Source: CBDBUR01 sp965209065
GTDB lineage: Bacteria; Pseudomonadota; Alphaproteobacteria; JAPOUT01; G958296285
DNA length: 64,000 bases
Assembly (NCBI GenBank): GCA_965209065.1
Contig: OZ242373.1
Location: forward strand, 1,302,001-1,366,000
Reading direction: 5' to 3'
In this document: positions 50,197 to 58,571 of the stretch, one piece after another
Layout: each line of letters begins with the position of its first letter
How positions within the stretch are numbered: position 1 is the first letter of the stretch
Notes under the pieces: generated by a model
The model's database searches: none
Seen by the model: the letters and a program-made list of their open reading frames with translations, nothing else
Told to the model about the DNA's origin: nothing
Made by a program: the position numbers and the translations under genes

Positions 50197-51985
50197 GCTC
50201 TCTCATATTCGCAATTTTTCTTTGGTTGCTCATATTGATCATGGCAAATCTACGCTTGCCGATAGAATGATACAGCACACTGGCGGCTTGAGCGCGCGCG
50301 AGATGCGCAACCAAGTGCTAGACAATATGGAGTTAGAGCGCGAGCGCGGCATTACCATCAAAGCCCAGACGGTGCGTATGTCTTACAAAGCGAAAAGCGG
50401 CGAGCTTTATATTCTCAACTTAATGGATACGCCCGGCCATGTTGATTTTTCCTATGAGGTGAGTCGCTCGCTTAAGGCGTGCGAGGGCGCGCTGCTTTTG
50501 GTTGATGCGGCGCAAGGCGTGGAAGCGCAAACGCTCGCGAACGCTTGGGCGGCGATTGAAGCCGACTTGGAAATTCTGCCGGTCATCAATAAAATAGACC
50601 TGCCCGCCGCCGAGCCGGAGCGCATCAAAACGCAAATAGAAGAAGCCATCGGGCTTGATTGCTCGGAGGCGATGCCTATCTCTGCTAAAACTGGTGCGGG
50701 GCTTGAGGACTTGATAGAAAAGCTCATCACCACCCTGCCTGCGCCGAGCGGCGACCGCCAAGCGCCGTTGAAAATGCTCCTCGTTGATAGCTGGTATGAT
50801 TCTTATTTGGGCGTGGTCGTGTTGGTGCGCGTGCTTGATGGCGTGGTGAAACAAAACGACTCTATCAAAATGCTTGCGACCAACAAGAATTACACGATTG
50901 ATGAGCTTGGCGTTTTCTTGCCTAAGAAGCAAAAGCAGAAAGAGCTGGCGGCGGGAGAGATTGGCTACCTCACGGCGAGCATCAAAGAGGTATCGGACGC
51001 GCGGATTGGCGACACCATCACCTCTGCCGACAAGCCTTGCGCGGAGGCTCTGAGTGGTTTTCGTCCGAGTCAGCCTGTTGTTTTCTGCGCCGCCTTCCCT
51101 GAGGACAGCAGCCGCTATGACGACCTGCGCGAAGCGATGGCGAAGCTACACTTGAACGACTCGGGCTTTCATTTTGAAGCCGAGAGCAGTGCTGCTTTGG
51201 GGCTGGGGTTTCGGTGTGGCTTTTTGGGGCTGCTCCATATGGACATCATCACCGAGCGCATTGAGCGTGAGTTTGCTATCGCGCTTATCACTACCGCGCC
51301 GAGCGTGATTTATCGCCTCCACTTAACCAGCGATGAAGTGGTAGAGCTTCATAACCCTGCCGATATGCCTGAAGCAACTTCTATCAAAAGTTTTGAGGAG
51401 CCTTGGGTGCGCGTGAATATTCTAACGCCGGAAGAAAGTTTAGGCGCAGTGATTGCCCTTGCCGAAAGCAGGCGCGGCAGACAACAAAATCTTGTCTATA
51501 TGCAAAATAGAGTTATGGCGGTATATGATTTACCTTTAAGCGAAATTATTTTTGACTTCCACGATAATCTTAAATCTATTTCGCGCGGGTTCGCGAGCTT
51601 TGACTATCAGCCGCTAGGCTATGAAGAGGGCGACCTCGTGCGCCTTTCTATTCTCGTCAATAACGAGCCGGTTGATGCTCTATTTACGATTGTGCATCGC
51701 ACGCGCGCCGAGCAACGCGGTCGCGCCATTTGTAAAACCTTGAAAGAGCAAATTTCAAAACATCTTTTTCAAGTGCCTCTACAAGCAGCGATTGGCGGAA
51801 AAATTATTGCGCGCGAAACGGTTCCCGCTTTGCGTAAAGATGTCACGGCAAAGTGTTACGGCGGCGACATCACACGCAAACGCAAACTGCTGGAAAAACA
51901 AAAGGCGGGCAAAAAAAGAATGCGCCAGTTCGGTAAAGTAGAAATTCCACAAAGCGCATTTCTAGCCGTGCTAAAAGACAGCTAA
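50189..51985 (+). CDS. lepA: Elongation factor 4 (LepA) GTPase
   Basis: Ribosome-associated GTPase that back-translocates or remodels stalled ribosomes. G1 AHIDHGKSTLADRM is at the start, followed by ERERGITIKAQTVRM, G3 DTPGHVDFSYEVSRSL, G4 NKIDLP, and the LepA-specific C-terminus KAGKKRMRQFGKVEIPQSAFLAVL. The GTG at 50189 gives 598 residues, the usual length; the ORF opens at 50120 inside pheT. AGGCGG lies 8 bases upstream. Confidence 0.96.
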   Translation: MVELSHIRNFSLVAHIDHGKSTLADRMIQHTGGLSAREMRNQVLDNMELERERGITIKAQTVRMSYKAKSGELYILNLMDTPGHVDFSYEVSRSLKACEGALLLVDAAQGVEAQTLANAWAAIEADLEILPVINKIDLPAAEPERIKTQIEEAIGLDCSEAMPISAKTGAGLEDLIEKLITTLPAPSGDRQAPLKMLLVDSWYDSYLGVVVLVRVLDGVVKQNDSIKMLATNKNYTIDELGVFLPKKQKQKELAAGEIGYLTASIKEVSDARIGDTITSADKPCAEALSGFRPSQPVVFCAAFPEDSSRYDDLREAMAKLHLNDSGFHFEAESSAALGLGFRCGFLGLLHMDIITERIEREFAIALITTAPSVIYRLHLTSDEVVELHNPADMPEATSIKSFEEPWVRVNILTPEESLGAVIALAESRRGRQQNLVYMQNRVMAVYDLPLSEIIFDFHDNLKSISRGFASFDYQPLGYEEGDLVRLSILVNNEPVDALFTIVHRTRAEQRGRAICKTLKEQISKHLFQVPLQAAIGGKIIARETVPALRKDVTAKCYGGDITRKRKLLEKQKAGKKRMRQFGKVEIPQSAFLAVLKDS

Positions 51986-51994
51986 AGCTGATAG

Positions 51995-52294
51995 CTAAAA
52001 CCGATTCCGTCTCTGCTGAATCAGCCAAAGCAGCCCAAAGATAAGAGATAGGCTCAAGCAGACGAGCCAAAAGGGTGTTTGTAGAAAAGGCACGATGACC
52101 TCGCCCCATAAAGGCGGCCAGATATATCGCTCGATTACCGCTTGGGCTAGGTTGAGGCTCTCCTTGGAAAGGATATACCAAGTCTCGCCGGCAAGCAGGA
52201 TAGACTCGCCGCTACGGACAACATAATCATAAAAAAGCGCCCACAGGGCAAGAGACGCAAAAAAAACACTCAAAAACTGCATAATCATCATCAT
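51995..52294 (-). CDS. Small two-helix membrane protein of unknown function
   Basis: About 99 residues. Helices lie at about 5-25 and 72-92, and the C-terminus is the basic IQQRRNRF. Between them lies a periplasmic loop with WYILSKESLNLAQAVIERYIWPPLWGEVIV, a pattern that looks conserved rather than random. AGAGGA precedes three successive in-frame ATGs (52294, 52291, 52288); the third has the best spacing. Convergent with lepA. I do not recognise a function. Confidence 0.6.
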   Translation of the reverse strand: MMMIMQFLSVFFASLALWALFYDYVVRSGESILLAGETWYILSKESLNLAQAVIERYIWPPLWGEVIVPFLQTPFWLVCLSLSLIFGLLWLIQQRRNRF

Positions 52295-52415
52295 TCCTCT
52301 AGCTCTAAAGTTTATGATAGCCAATTTACTGCATAAGGGTTTATAAATCATTAAGCGCGCGCGTGTCCTGTGTTATGCCTCATGTTATGGTGGCGTGCGC
52401 GGTAGGCGGGAGCTA

Positions 52416-52506
52416 GGAGGGGTGGCCGAGTGGCTGAAGGCGCACGCTTGGAAAGCGTGTAGGCGTTTATAGCGTCTCGGGGGTTCGAATCCCCCTCCCT
52501 CCGCCA
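52416..52506 (+). tRNA. tRNA-Ser (GGA)
   Basis: Acceptor stem GGAGGGG pairs with TCCCTCC. The anticodon stem-loop CGCTTGGAAAGCG gives anticodon GGA. A long variable arm (TAGGCG...CGTCTCG region) and T-loop TTCGAAT identify a class II serine tRNA. CCA is encoded at 52504-52506. No duplicate of the tRNA 3' end is visible on the far side of the neighbouring nuclease-like gene. Confidence 0.96.
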
Positions 52507-52551
52507 GAGGACCCTCTGCGCCAGCTAGAGCTAGGGCAAAAGGATAAAGGA

Positions 52552-53496
52552 TTAATCCTCTATCGGTGGCGCGTCCCAATCAGAGTCACGAACTTCGCCT
52601 GTTTGATAAAACTGACGCACTAATTTGATATAATTCTTAAAATCCATGTTTGCGTCCGTCAAGCGATTGGCGGCATCCCAATCAACCTCTGCTTTCTCTT
52701 TAGCAGGAATCGTAATTTGACTTTCCGATGGATTCTCGGCGTCCAGCCTGATGACCCCAATGCCATGTAAGCTAGAGAGTATTCTAAGTTCTTTTAATGT
52801 CTCGGCTCCTTCAATTTTGCTGGCAACCAAATAACCAAAATTTGCCCATGAAGAATTACTAACCGCTTGGAAAAATACCTCTCTAACATTAGAGCGGTTA
52901 ATCATAATTTTCACTTCAAATGACCATAGTTTAGTTTTTTTATCTCCATATTCTCCTATACAATCTTTGATTTCTTGTTCCCATTCTTTGCTTAAGTTTT
53001 CCATACCAACAAGATCAGGGTGTAGCCATTTATTGCTACCCGCGCCACCGAATTTTTTAGCCCTCTTTTCATCAATGCGCTTGCTATAAATTCCAAGCTC
53101 TGATGATAAAAACTCCGCCAAGAGAGGATAGAGGTCGTGTTCTTTTATTTTGGCGCTGTCAGAAGTTGTTGCGGTAGCCGATATATCTTCAGCGCGCTTA
53201 ATTTCTTCCTCTTCGGAAGCTTCTGTATAATAATATTTTTTAGGACGTTCTTCGGTCGTTTTGATTTTAGGTTCTCTCTTTTGAATACGAGGACGATGTC
53301 CCCCTATTTGATTAGCGATCTGCTGTTTCAGAGATGCATCACTATTAATAGGAACTACAACCGCTCTTGAGTTTCTTTTCATTTCCTGACACTCCTCAGG
53401 ATAGGTCCTAAATATCCATTCTGCAATCTCACGGGCTGTAAGTTTTTTGTCGGGATTTTGCCTTAAATGCTCAATAACTTTATCTGCTAACCTCAT
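52552..53496 (-). CDS. HrgA-like (COG2958) protein: winged helix plus probable PD-(D/E)XK nuclease
   Basis: 314 residues. The first 40 (VIEHLRQNPDKKLTAREIAEWIF) form a HARE/winged-helix-like domain that opens HrgA-type proteins. A charged linker follows to about 115. The C-terminal half has His159-Pro160-Asp161-Leu-Val and Phe193-Glu194-Val195-Lys196, the spacing of a PD...ExK nuclease core, then FFQAVSNSSWANFGYLVAS. HrgA of Helicobacter sits at a restriction-system locus; a defence role here is inference. No methyltransferase is adjacent. Base use is A/T-rich and nearly lacks the GCGCGC runs of its neighbours, suggesting transfer. A strong AAGGAGG precedes the ATG. Confidence 0.72.
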   Translation of the reverse strand: MRLADKVIEHLRQNPDKKLTAREIAEWIFRTYPEECQEMKRNSRAVVVPINSDASLKQQIANQIGGHRPRIQKREPKIKTTEERPKKYYYTEASEEEEIKRAEDISATATTSDSAKIKEHDLYPLLAEFLSSELGIYSKRIDEKRAKKFGGAGSNKWLHPDLVGMENLSKEWEQEIKDCIGEYGDKKTKLWSFEVKIMINRSNVREVFFQAVSNSSWANFGYLVASKIEGAETLKELRILSSLHGIGVIRLDAENPSESQITIPAKEKAEVDWDAANRLTDANMDFKNYIKLVRQFYQTGEVRDSDWDAPPIED

Positions 53497-53589
53497 ACGT
53501 CTATCCTCCTTGATTTTTGTGTGCCTTCATAATATCAGTTGCGGTTGAAATTACAAGAAAAATTAGCCTATTTATGCTATTTATTTCTT

Positions 53590-54828
53590 ATGAATATTTT
53601 AATTGCTGGCGGAGGGATTGGCGGTTTGACGGCGGCGCTAAACTTCGCGCGGCGCGGCGCGGAGGTTCATGTTTTTGAAAAAGCCTCTAGTCTAACTGGG
53701 CTAACCGAAACTGGCGCGGGCATTCAACTAAGCCCGAACGCTATGTATGTTTTAAGTTCTCTCGGTCTCGACACCGCGCTTGAGCGGGTTGCGGTTGAGC
53801 CGCGCGCGGCTTCCTTGCGTCATTACCGCACGGGCAAGCCCTATGTTTCGCTGCGGCTGAAAAACGTTTATGAAAAGCGTTATGGCGCGAAGTATCTGCA
53901 TATTCACCGCGCCGATTTAATCGCGGTGTTGTGCGCGGCGGCAGAACGCTCGGGCATTCGTATTCATTTGGGACAAGCGGCAAGCAGCTACGAGCAAACC
54001 GCAAACGAGGTCGTGCTTAAAACCAAAAGCGGCGATAGGCATCAGGGCGATTTGCTTATTGGCGCGGACGGCATTGGCTCGACTATCCGCGCGCTTATGT
54101 TCCAAAATAAAGAACACGAGAAGCCGCGTTTCACCGGTCAAGTTGCGTGGCGCGGGCTTGTTGATGCGCGGGCTATTCCTGCTGGCACGATTCCTTTTGA
54201 GGCGAATGTTTGGGTTGGTTCGGGGCAGCATTTTGTTGCCTACTATCTGCACGGCGGCGAGCCGCGCGGTAGCGAGCTACGTAGCAGCAAACTGATTAAC
54301 TTTGTTGCGGTTGAGGAGCGCGCCGACTGGGCGGCGGAGAGCTGGAGCGTTCGCGGTAAAATGGAGGAGGTGCGCGCCGCCTTTGCCGACAGCGATGAGG
54401 CTATTCAAACTTTGCTTAGCGCGTGTGATGAGTGTTTTCTGTGGGGTTTGTTTGACCATGCGCCGCTCGCGCGCTGGCGTTGCGGGCGTGTGGTGTTGAT
54501 GGGCGATGCCTGCCACGCGATGTTGCCTTTCATGGCGCAAGGAGGCGCGATGGCTATTGAAGACGGGTATGTTCTTGCGAAGCACGTGATGGGCGGCGGC
54601 GGTGATGGCGGTTTAGCCTCTGCGCTTGCGGCTTATGAGGCGGCGCGCAAGCCGCGAACGACAATGTTGCAGAAAATCTCGCGAAGCAACGCGCGGCTTT
54701 ATCATGCGTCAGGGGTTGGGGGTGCGGCAAGAAGGCGTCTGCTGTTTAGCGCGGGCAAGCATTTTCCTGCTTTGCTGAACGCGCGGTTGGATAAAATTTA
54801 CGCTGTCAATGTAGTATCAGGGGCTTAA
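53590..54828 (+). CDS. FAD-dependent monooxygenase, salicylate-hydroxylase/UbiH-like
   Basis: Group A flavin monooxygenase, 412 residues. The FAD-binding GGGIGGLTAALNFARRGAEVHVFEKA is at the N-terminus. HRADLIAVLCAAAERSGI lies near residue 105, the DG motif LLIGADGIGSTIRALMF near 155, and GDACHAMLPFMAQGGAMAIEDGYVLAKHV near 300. The start at 53590 places the Rossmann fold at residue 3. The motif order matches salicylate or 6-hydroxynicotinate monooxygenases; no aromatic pathway genes flank it, so the substrate is unknown. The stop is inside a 20-bp duplication. Confidence 0.88.
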   Translation: MNILIAGGGIGGLTAALNFARRGAEVHVFEKASSLTGLTETGAGIQLSPNAMYVLSSLGLDTALERVAVEPRAASLRHYRTGKPYVSLRLKNVYEKRYGAKYLHIHRADLIAVLCAAAERSGIRIHLGQAASSYEQTANEVVLKTKSGDRHQGDLLIGADGIGSTIRALMFQNKEHEKPRFTGQVAWRGLVDARAIPAGTIPFEANVWVGSGQHFVAYYLHGGEPRGSELRSSKLINFVAVEERADWAAESWSVRGKMEEVRAAFADSDEAIQTLLSACDECFLWGLFDHAPLARWRCGRVVLMGDACHAMLPFMAQGGAMAIEDGYVLAKHVMGGGGDGGLASALAAYEAARKPRTTMLQKISRSNARLYHASGVGGAARRRLLFSAGKHFPALLNARLDKIYAVNVVSGA

Positions 54829-54860
54829 TCTGTTATAATAGGGCTTAATCTGTTATAATA
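54821..54860 (+). repeat. Perfect 20-bp tandem duplication carrying a stop codon and a promoter -10 box
   Basis: Copies at 54821-54840 and 54841-54860 are identical. The first contains the TAA of the monooxygenase gene; each contains the extended -10 TGTTATAAT. Confidence 0.9.
54831..54859 (+). promoter_or_regulatory. Twin extended -10 promoters of the TonB-system operon
   Basis: TGTTATAAT occurs at 54831-54839 and 54851-54859, 20 bp apart. No good -35 box is present; the TGn extension would compensate. The nearer copy predicts a leader of only a few bases before the ATG at 54869. Confidence 0.45.
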
Positions 54861-54868
54861 TAAGCGCG

Positions 54869-55621
54869 ATGAAATTATTTGTTTTGATTTTAATTTTTAC
54901 CTTCACCATTACACCCTTTGATGTAATGGCAGTGCCGACGTCATTAGAAAAAATTCAAGCGATTGAGTTAAAGTCTTTAGCCGCAAGCGCCGACTCGCAG
55001 GCGCGGGTTGATAAGCTAGAAGAAACGCGCAAGAAGTTGCGGGCGGAATATCGCGCGGCTCTAGCGCAAATCGAAAGCCTTGAGAAATACAATCGGCAGA
55101 TGAGCAAGCTCATTCAAGCGCAAAGGCGCGAGAAGATAGAGATAAGAAAGCAAATCAAGCAAGCAGGCACGATAGACCGCCACATCGCGCCCTTGATGAA
55201 TAAAATGCTGAACGGGCTAAATAGATTCATTGAATTAGATCTGCCTTTTTTACTTTCGGTGCGCAAGCAGCGCGTGGCAAACTTGCACGCCTTGATGGGC
55301 GAGGCGCACATCACCCCTGCTGAGAAATTTCGTAAAATTTTAGAAGCCTACGAGATTGAAATGGAATATGGTCGCACGATAGAAACGTGGCAGGCGGTCT
55401 TGCCCCAACAAGAGCGCACGGTTGATTTTATTCGTTTTGGTCGTTTGAGCTGGGTTTATCAAACTTTTGACCATGAGCAAACCGCTTTATGGGACGCGAA
55501 CAAAGCGCGTTGGTTAGAGCTTTCGGGTTGGGGTGGGTCTGTGCGTCAAGCGATTAAAGTCGCCGCCGAGCAAGCACCGCCCGCCCTTCTATTTGTGCCG
55601 ATAAAAGAAGGAAAAAAATGA
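54869..55621 (+). CDS. DUF3450 exported coiled-coil protein of the TonB/TtpC system
   Basis: 250 residues with a signal peptide (residues 1-22, ending VMA). A long coiled coil lies at about 35-100 and a C-terminal domain follows, with RFGRLSWVYQTFDHEQTALWD. DUF3450 proteins always open the TtpC-ExbB-ExbD-TonB operons of gammaproteobacteria and help the TonB complex in the periplasm. The stop overlaps the next gene by 4 bases. Confidence 0.85.
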   Translation: MKLFVLILIFTFTITPFDVMAVPTSLEKIQAIELKSLAASADSQARVDKLEETRKKLRAEYRAALAQIESLEKYNRQMSKLIQAQRREKIEIRKQIKQAGTIDRHIAPLMNKMLNGLNRFIELDLPFLLSVRKQRVANLHALMGEAHITPAEKFRKILEAYEIEMEYGRTIETWQAVLPQQERTVDFIRFGRLSWVYQTFDHEQTALWDANKARWLELSGWGGSVRQAIKVAAEQAPPALLFVPIKEGKK

Positions 55622-56979
55622 GCGCTTGGTTTTTATTTTTCATTTTGTTCTCGGTGCCTTTACATGCTGCTGAAGAGGTGGAGACTCTTGACGAGCTACT
55701 CAAGCAAGTGGAGGAGTCGCGTTTTGAGGAGAGCCGCAACGCGCGCGCGCGCGAGCTTCAATTTGAACGTGAAAAAAACAAGCAAGCCCTTTTGTTAAGA
55801 CAAGCGCAAGCAAAACTCAAGCAGTTAGAGGTACGGGCTAAAAAATTAGAAAATGTTTTCAATGAGAATGAGCGTCAGCTTTCCCAGCTTGACGGAGCGC
55901 TAAAAAAGAAGCTTGGCAACTTTGCCGAAATGTTTGGCGTGATTAAGCAAGTTGCCAGCGAAACGCAAGGACAGCTAAAGGAGTCTTTAATTTCGGGGGA
56001 GCGCAAGGGGCGCACGGCTTTATTAGAGTCGCTTGTAAAAACAAAACGAATTCCAACGCCATCGCAGATAGAAAAACTTTGGCAGGTGATGTTAGATGAG
56101 CTTATCGCGCAGGGTCGTATTTCCACTTTCACTGGCACGCTGGTAGATAGTTCGGGTCAAGCGCGCGAGGCGACCATCACGCGCATTGGTGCTTTTGTTG
56201 CCCTTCATAATGGTAATTATTTGAGTTATTTGCCGCAAACGCAAGCCTATCGGTTGCTCGGTCGCCAGCCGGCGGGCAAGTTTTTGGATGCCGCAGAAGC
56301 AATACAAGAGCGCGGCGGCGGCGGCGATGATGATGGGGTGATAAGGGCGGCGATTGACCCTGCGCGTGGCGCTCTGCTTGCCTTGCTTGTGGAGACGCCG
56401 AGCTTGACCGAGCGTCTGCAGCAAGGCGGTTTGGTTGGTTATATTATAATAGTGCTTGCTTGTTTTGGGGTAGGGCTTGGGGCTTGGCGGCTGTTTGTGT
56501 TAAGCGATTTGCGCCGCGCGGTAGATAGGCAAGCGCTCAACTTACAGACGCTTTCTGCGGACAACCCGCTGGGTCGCGTTTTGGCTTCGATTGGCGATGA
56601 GCGGGAAGACAAGGAGACGTTAGAGTTAAAGCTCAACGACGCCATTTTGCGCGAGCTGCCGGCGTTAGAGAGTTATCTGCCTTTGATTAAAATTTTTGCG
56701 GCGATTGCGCCTTTACTGGGTTTGCTTGGCACGGTGACTGGTATGATTTTAACTTTTCAAGCGATTACACTTTTCGGCACGGGAGATGCCAAGCTGATGG
56801 CGGGGGGAATTTCTCAGGCTTTGATAACGACCGCTTTGGGTTTAATGACGGCAGTGCCTTTAATTTTGCTTCACGCGTTAGCGGCTTCGCGTGCGCGTGA
56901 TGTGCGTCAGGTGCTAGAGGAGCAAGCGGCGGGATTAGCGCTCGCGCGGGCAACAGAAGGAGCGCCAGAAGAAGTATGA
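55618..56979 (+). CDS. TtpC-type MotA/TolQ/ExbB proton channel protein with periplasmic extension
   Basis: 453 residues. A signal peptide (1-17), a coiled-coil periplasmic half (20-115) and a mixed domain to about 265 come first. The channel domain follows, with helices near 275-295, 350-375 and 395-420 and the motif AAIAPLLGLLGTVTGMILTFQAI. TtpC is the third membrane partner of Vibrio TonB2 systems. Overlaps both neighbours by 4 bases. Confidence 0.87.
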   Translation: MSAWFLFFILFSVPLHAAEEVETLDELLKQVEESRFEESRNARARELQFEREKNKQALLLRQAQAKLKQLEVRAKKLENVFNENERQLSQLDGALKKKLGNFAEMFGVIKQVASETQGQLKESLISGERKGRTALLESLVKTKRIPTPSQIEKLWQVMLDELIAQGRISTFTGTLVDSSGQAREATITRIGAFVALHNGNYLSYLPQTQAYRLLGRQPAGKFLDAAEAIQERGGGGDDDGVIRAAIDPARGALLALLVETPSLTERLQQGGLVGYIIIVLACFGVGLGAWRLFVLSDLRRAVDRQALNLQTLSADNPLGRVLASIGDEREDKETLELKLNDAILRELPALESYLPLIKIFAAIAPLLGLLGTVTGMILTFQAITLFGTGDAKLMAGGISQALITTALGLMTAVPLILLHALAASRARDVRQVLEEQAAGLALARATEGAPEEV

Positions 56980-57524
56980 ATCAAATTGCAGAAACGATGA
57001 TGGATTATCTTGCCACTTTAGGCTCGCTGCGTGAGTTTATGGCGCTCGGCGGTATAATGATGTGGTTCATCGCCGCGGCGAGCTTTATTCTTTGGCTATG
57101 TGTGATAGAGCGTTTTTATTATTTTAGGATAGGGCGAGATTTAACCCCGCTTAAACAGCGGTGGCATGCGCACCTTCTTTCTTCAGCTATTACATCTTGG
57201 CGGCTTCACCATTTTCGTTTTGCTTTGCTTGCCGAGCAATACCGAAAGAACTTTAAGTATCTTGCTTTTGTCAAGGCTTTGGTGGCGACCTTACCTTTGA
57301 TGGGCTTGCTTGGCACGGTGCTAGGAATGATTGAGATTTTTGATCTTCTATCTAAAACCGGAGCGCACAACGCACGCGCTTTGGCTTCGGGCGTTTCTAA
57401 AGCCACCCTGCCGACGCTTGCTGGTATGGTGGTTGCCCTTTTGGGTTTTTCCTTTCATAATTTATTAGAGCGGCGCGCGAAGAAAAATATGCGTCAATGC
57501 GAGAACCTATTGAATATCTTATGA
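56976..57524 (+). CDS. exbB: ExbB/MotA/TolQ-family proton channel protein
   Basis: 182 residues, three helices near 20-45, 100-125 and 140-165. ALVATLPLMGLLGTVLGMIEIFDLL is the family channel motif, with ASGVSKATLPTLAGMVVALLGF. Forms the proton channel with ExbD that energises TonB. Overlaps the exbD start by 4 bases. Confidence 0.88.
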   Translation: MNQIAETMMDYLATLGSLREFMALGGIMMWFIAAASFILWLCVIERFYYFRIGRDLTPLKQRWHAHLLSSAITSWRLHHFRFALLAEQYRKNFKYLAFVKALVATLPLMGLLGTVLGMIEIFDLLSKTGAHNARALASGVSKATLPTLAGMVVALLGFSFHNLLERRAKKNMRQCENLLNIL

Positions 57525-57928
57525 GACAAAAATTAAAATCGAGTTTAGAAGAAGACAGCGCAATTGATATGACGCCGATGTTGGATATTGTTTTTATTAT
57601 GCTTATCTTTTTTATCGTAACGGCGAGCTTTGTAAAAGAAACCGGCATTGATGTCTCGCGTCCTGAGGCGAGCACGGCACAAGCGCAAGAAGGGGTTGCC
57701 ATTTTAATTGCGATTGATAAGAACAATCAGCTATGGATTAATCGCCGTCAAATAGATTTAGCGGTCTTGCGCGCCAATGTCGAGCGGTTGCGCGCGGAAA
57801 ATCCGCGTGGTGGCGCGGTCATTCAAGCCGACAAGCAGGCAAGCACTGGGTTGCTGGTTGATGTGATGGATAGGCTTCGTCAAGCGGGGGTGCTTAAAAT
57901 TTCTATCGCCGCGAGTTCCTCAAAATGA
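57521..57928 (+). CDS. exbD: ExbD/TolR-family biopolymer transport protein
   Basis: 135 residues. The single N-terminal helix contains the proton-carrying aspartate in IDMTPMLDIVFIMLIFFIVTASF. The periplasmic domain ends DVMDRLRQAGVLKISIAA. The start at 57521 overlaps the exbB stop (ATGA); the ORF opens earlier at 57497. The stop lies in a 19-bp duplication. Confidence 0.9.
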   Translation: MRQKLKSSLEEDSAIDMTPMLDIVFIMLIFFIVTASFVKETGIDVSRPEASTAQAQEGVAILIAIDKNNQLWINRRQIDLAVLRANVERLRAENPRGGAVIQADKQASTGLLVDVMDRLRQAGVLKISIAASSSK

Positions 57929-57957
57929 TTCATGGGTATCAAAATGATACATAATGA
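57920..57957 (+). repeat. 19-bp imperfect tandem duplication across the exbD stop and tonB start
   Basis: Copies at 57920-57938 and 57939-57957 share TCAAAATGAT; the exbD TGA lies in the first and the tonB ATG at the end of the second. Confidence 0.65.
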
Positions 57958-58571
57958 GTGAGCGCATAAAAGATAAGTGGCTGCTCTATAGCTTGTTTGC
58001 GCTCTTCGCCTTGGGTCTTACTTTGGCTCTTTTTATTTTAATACAAGCCTTAATCAAGGCAGATGGCTCGCCTCTGGCAAATCGCGCGCGTCCCATGGTT
58101 GATTTTATTCCGCTCAAGCGCGAGCAAACCGAAGAGAGTCGAAGCAAACCCGCGCGTCCGCAGCAGAAGGAGACCGAGCCTTTACTTCAACCGAGCAAGC
58201 CGCATTTTGATGTGCCGCGCTCACCGCCGCTTGAAAAAAACTTTTCGATTGATACCCAGCCCACTTTAATGAGTCCAGCACTTGCCGCACAAGTGGATGG
58301 CGATATTCTGCCTTTGATGCGTATTGCGCCGCAGTATCCTATGTCTGCTCTTCACCGCGGCGTGGAGGGCTGGGTGCTGGTAGAATTTACGATTAGCAAA
58401 TCGGGTTTTGTGCGTGCGCCAAAGGTTGTGCGTGCGCAACCGCCCTCTCTCTTTGACCGCGCGGCTTTACGCGCGGTGCGCCAGTGGCGATATAAGCCCC
58501 AAGTCATAAACGGCAAAGCGCAAGAACGCCGAGGGGTAAGAACCCTTATCCAGTTTGAGTTAGAAAAATGA
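57954..58571 (+). CDS. tonB: Energy transducer TonB
   Basis: 205 residues. Transmembrane helix at about 11-33, a Pro/Arg/Lys-rich spacer at about 55-95, and the C-terminal TonB domain PLMRIAPQYPMSALHRGVEGWVLVEFTISKSGFV, with AALRAVRQWRYKPQ near 185. It touches outer-membrane receptors to drive uptake of iron chelates or other large molecules; no receptor gene is in the window. Overlaps the TPR gene by 4 bases. Confidence 0.92.
   Translation: MSERIKDKWLLYSLFALFALGLTLALFILIQALIKADGSPLANRARPMVDFIPLKREQTEESRSKPARPQQKETEPLLQPSKPHFDVPRSPPLEKNFSIDTQPTLMSPALAAQVDGDILPLMRIAPQYPMSALHRGVEGWVLVEFTISKSGFVRAPKVVRAQPPSLFDRAALRAVRQWRYKPQVINGKAQERRGVRTLIQFELEK

Noticed and set aside
52507..52551. Rho-independent terminator after tRNA-Ser
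   Set aside because: A small CAGAGG/CCTCTG stem is present but no T-run follows on the plus strand.
53497..53590. Attachment-site copy of the tRNA-Ser 3' end flanking the HrgA-like gene
   Set aside because: I read the flank and found no match to the T-arm or acceptor sequence, and there is no integrase.
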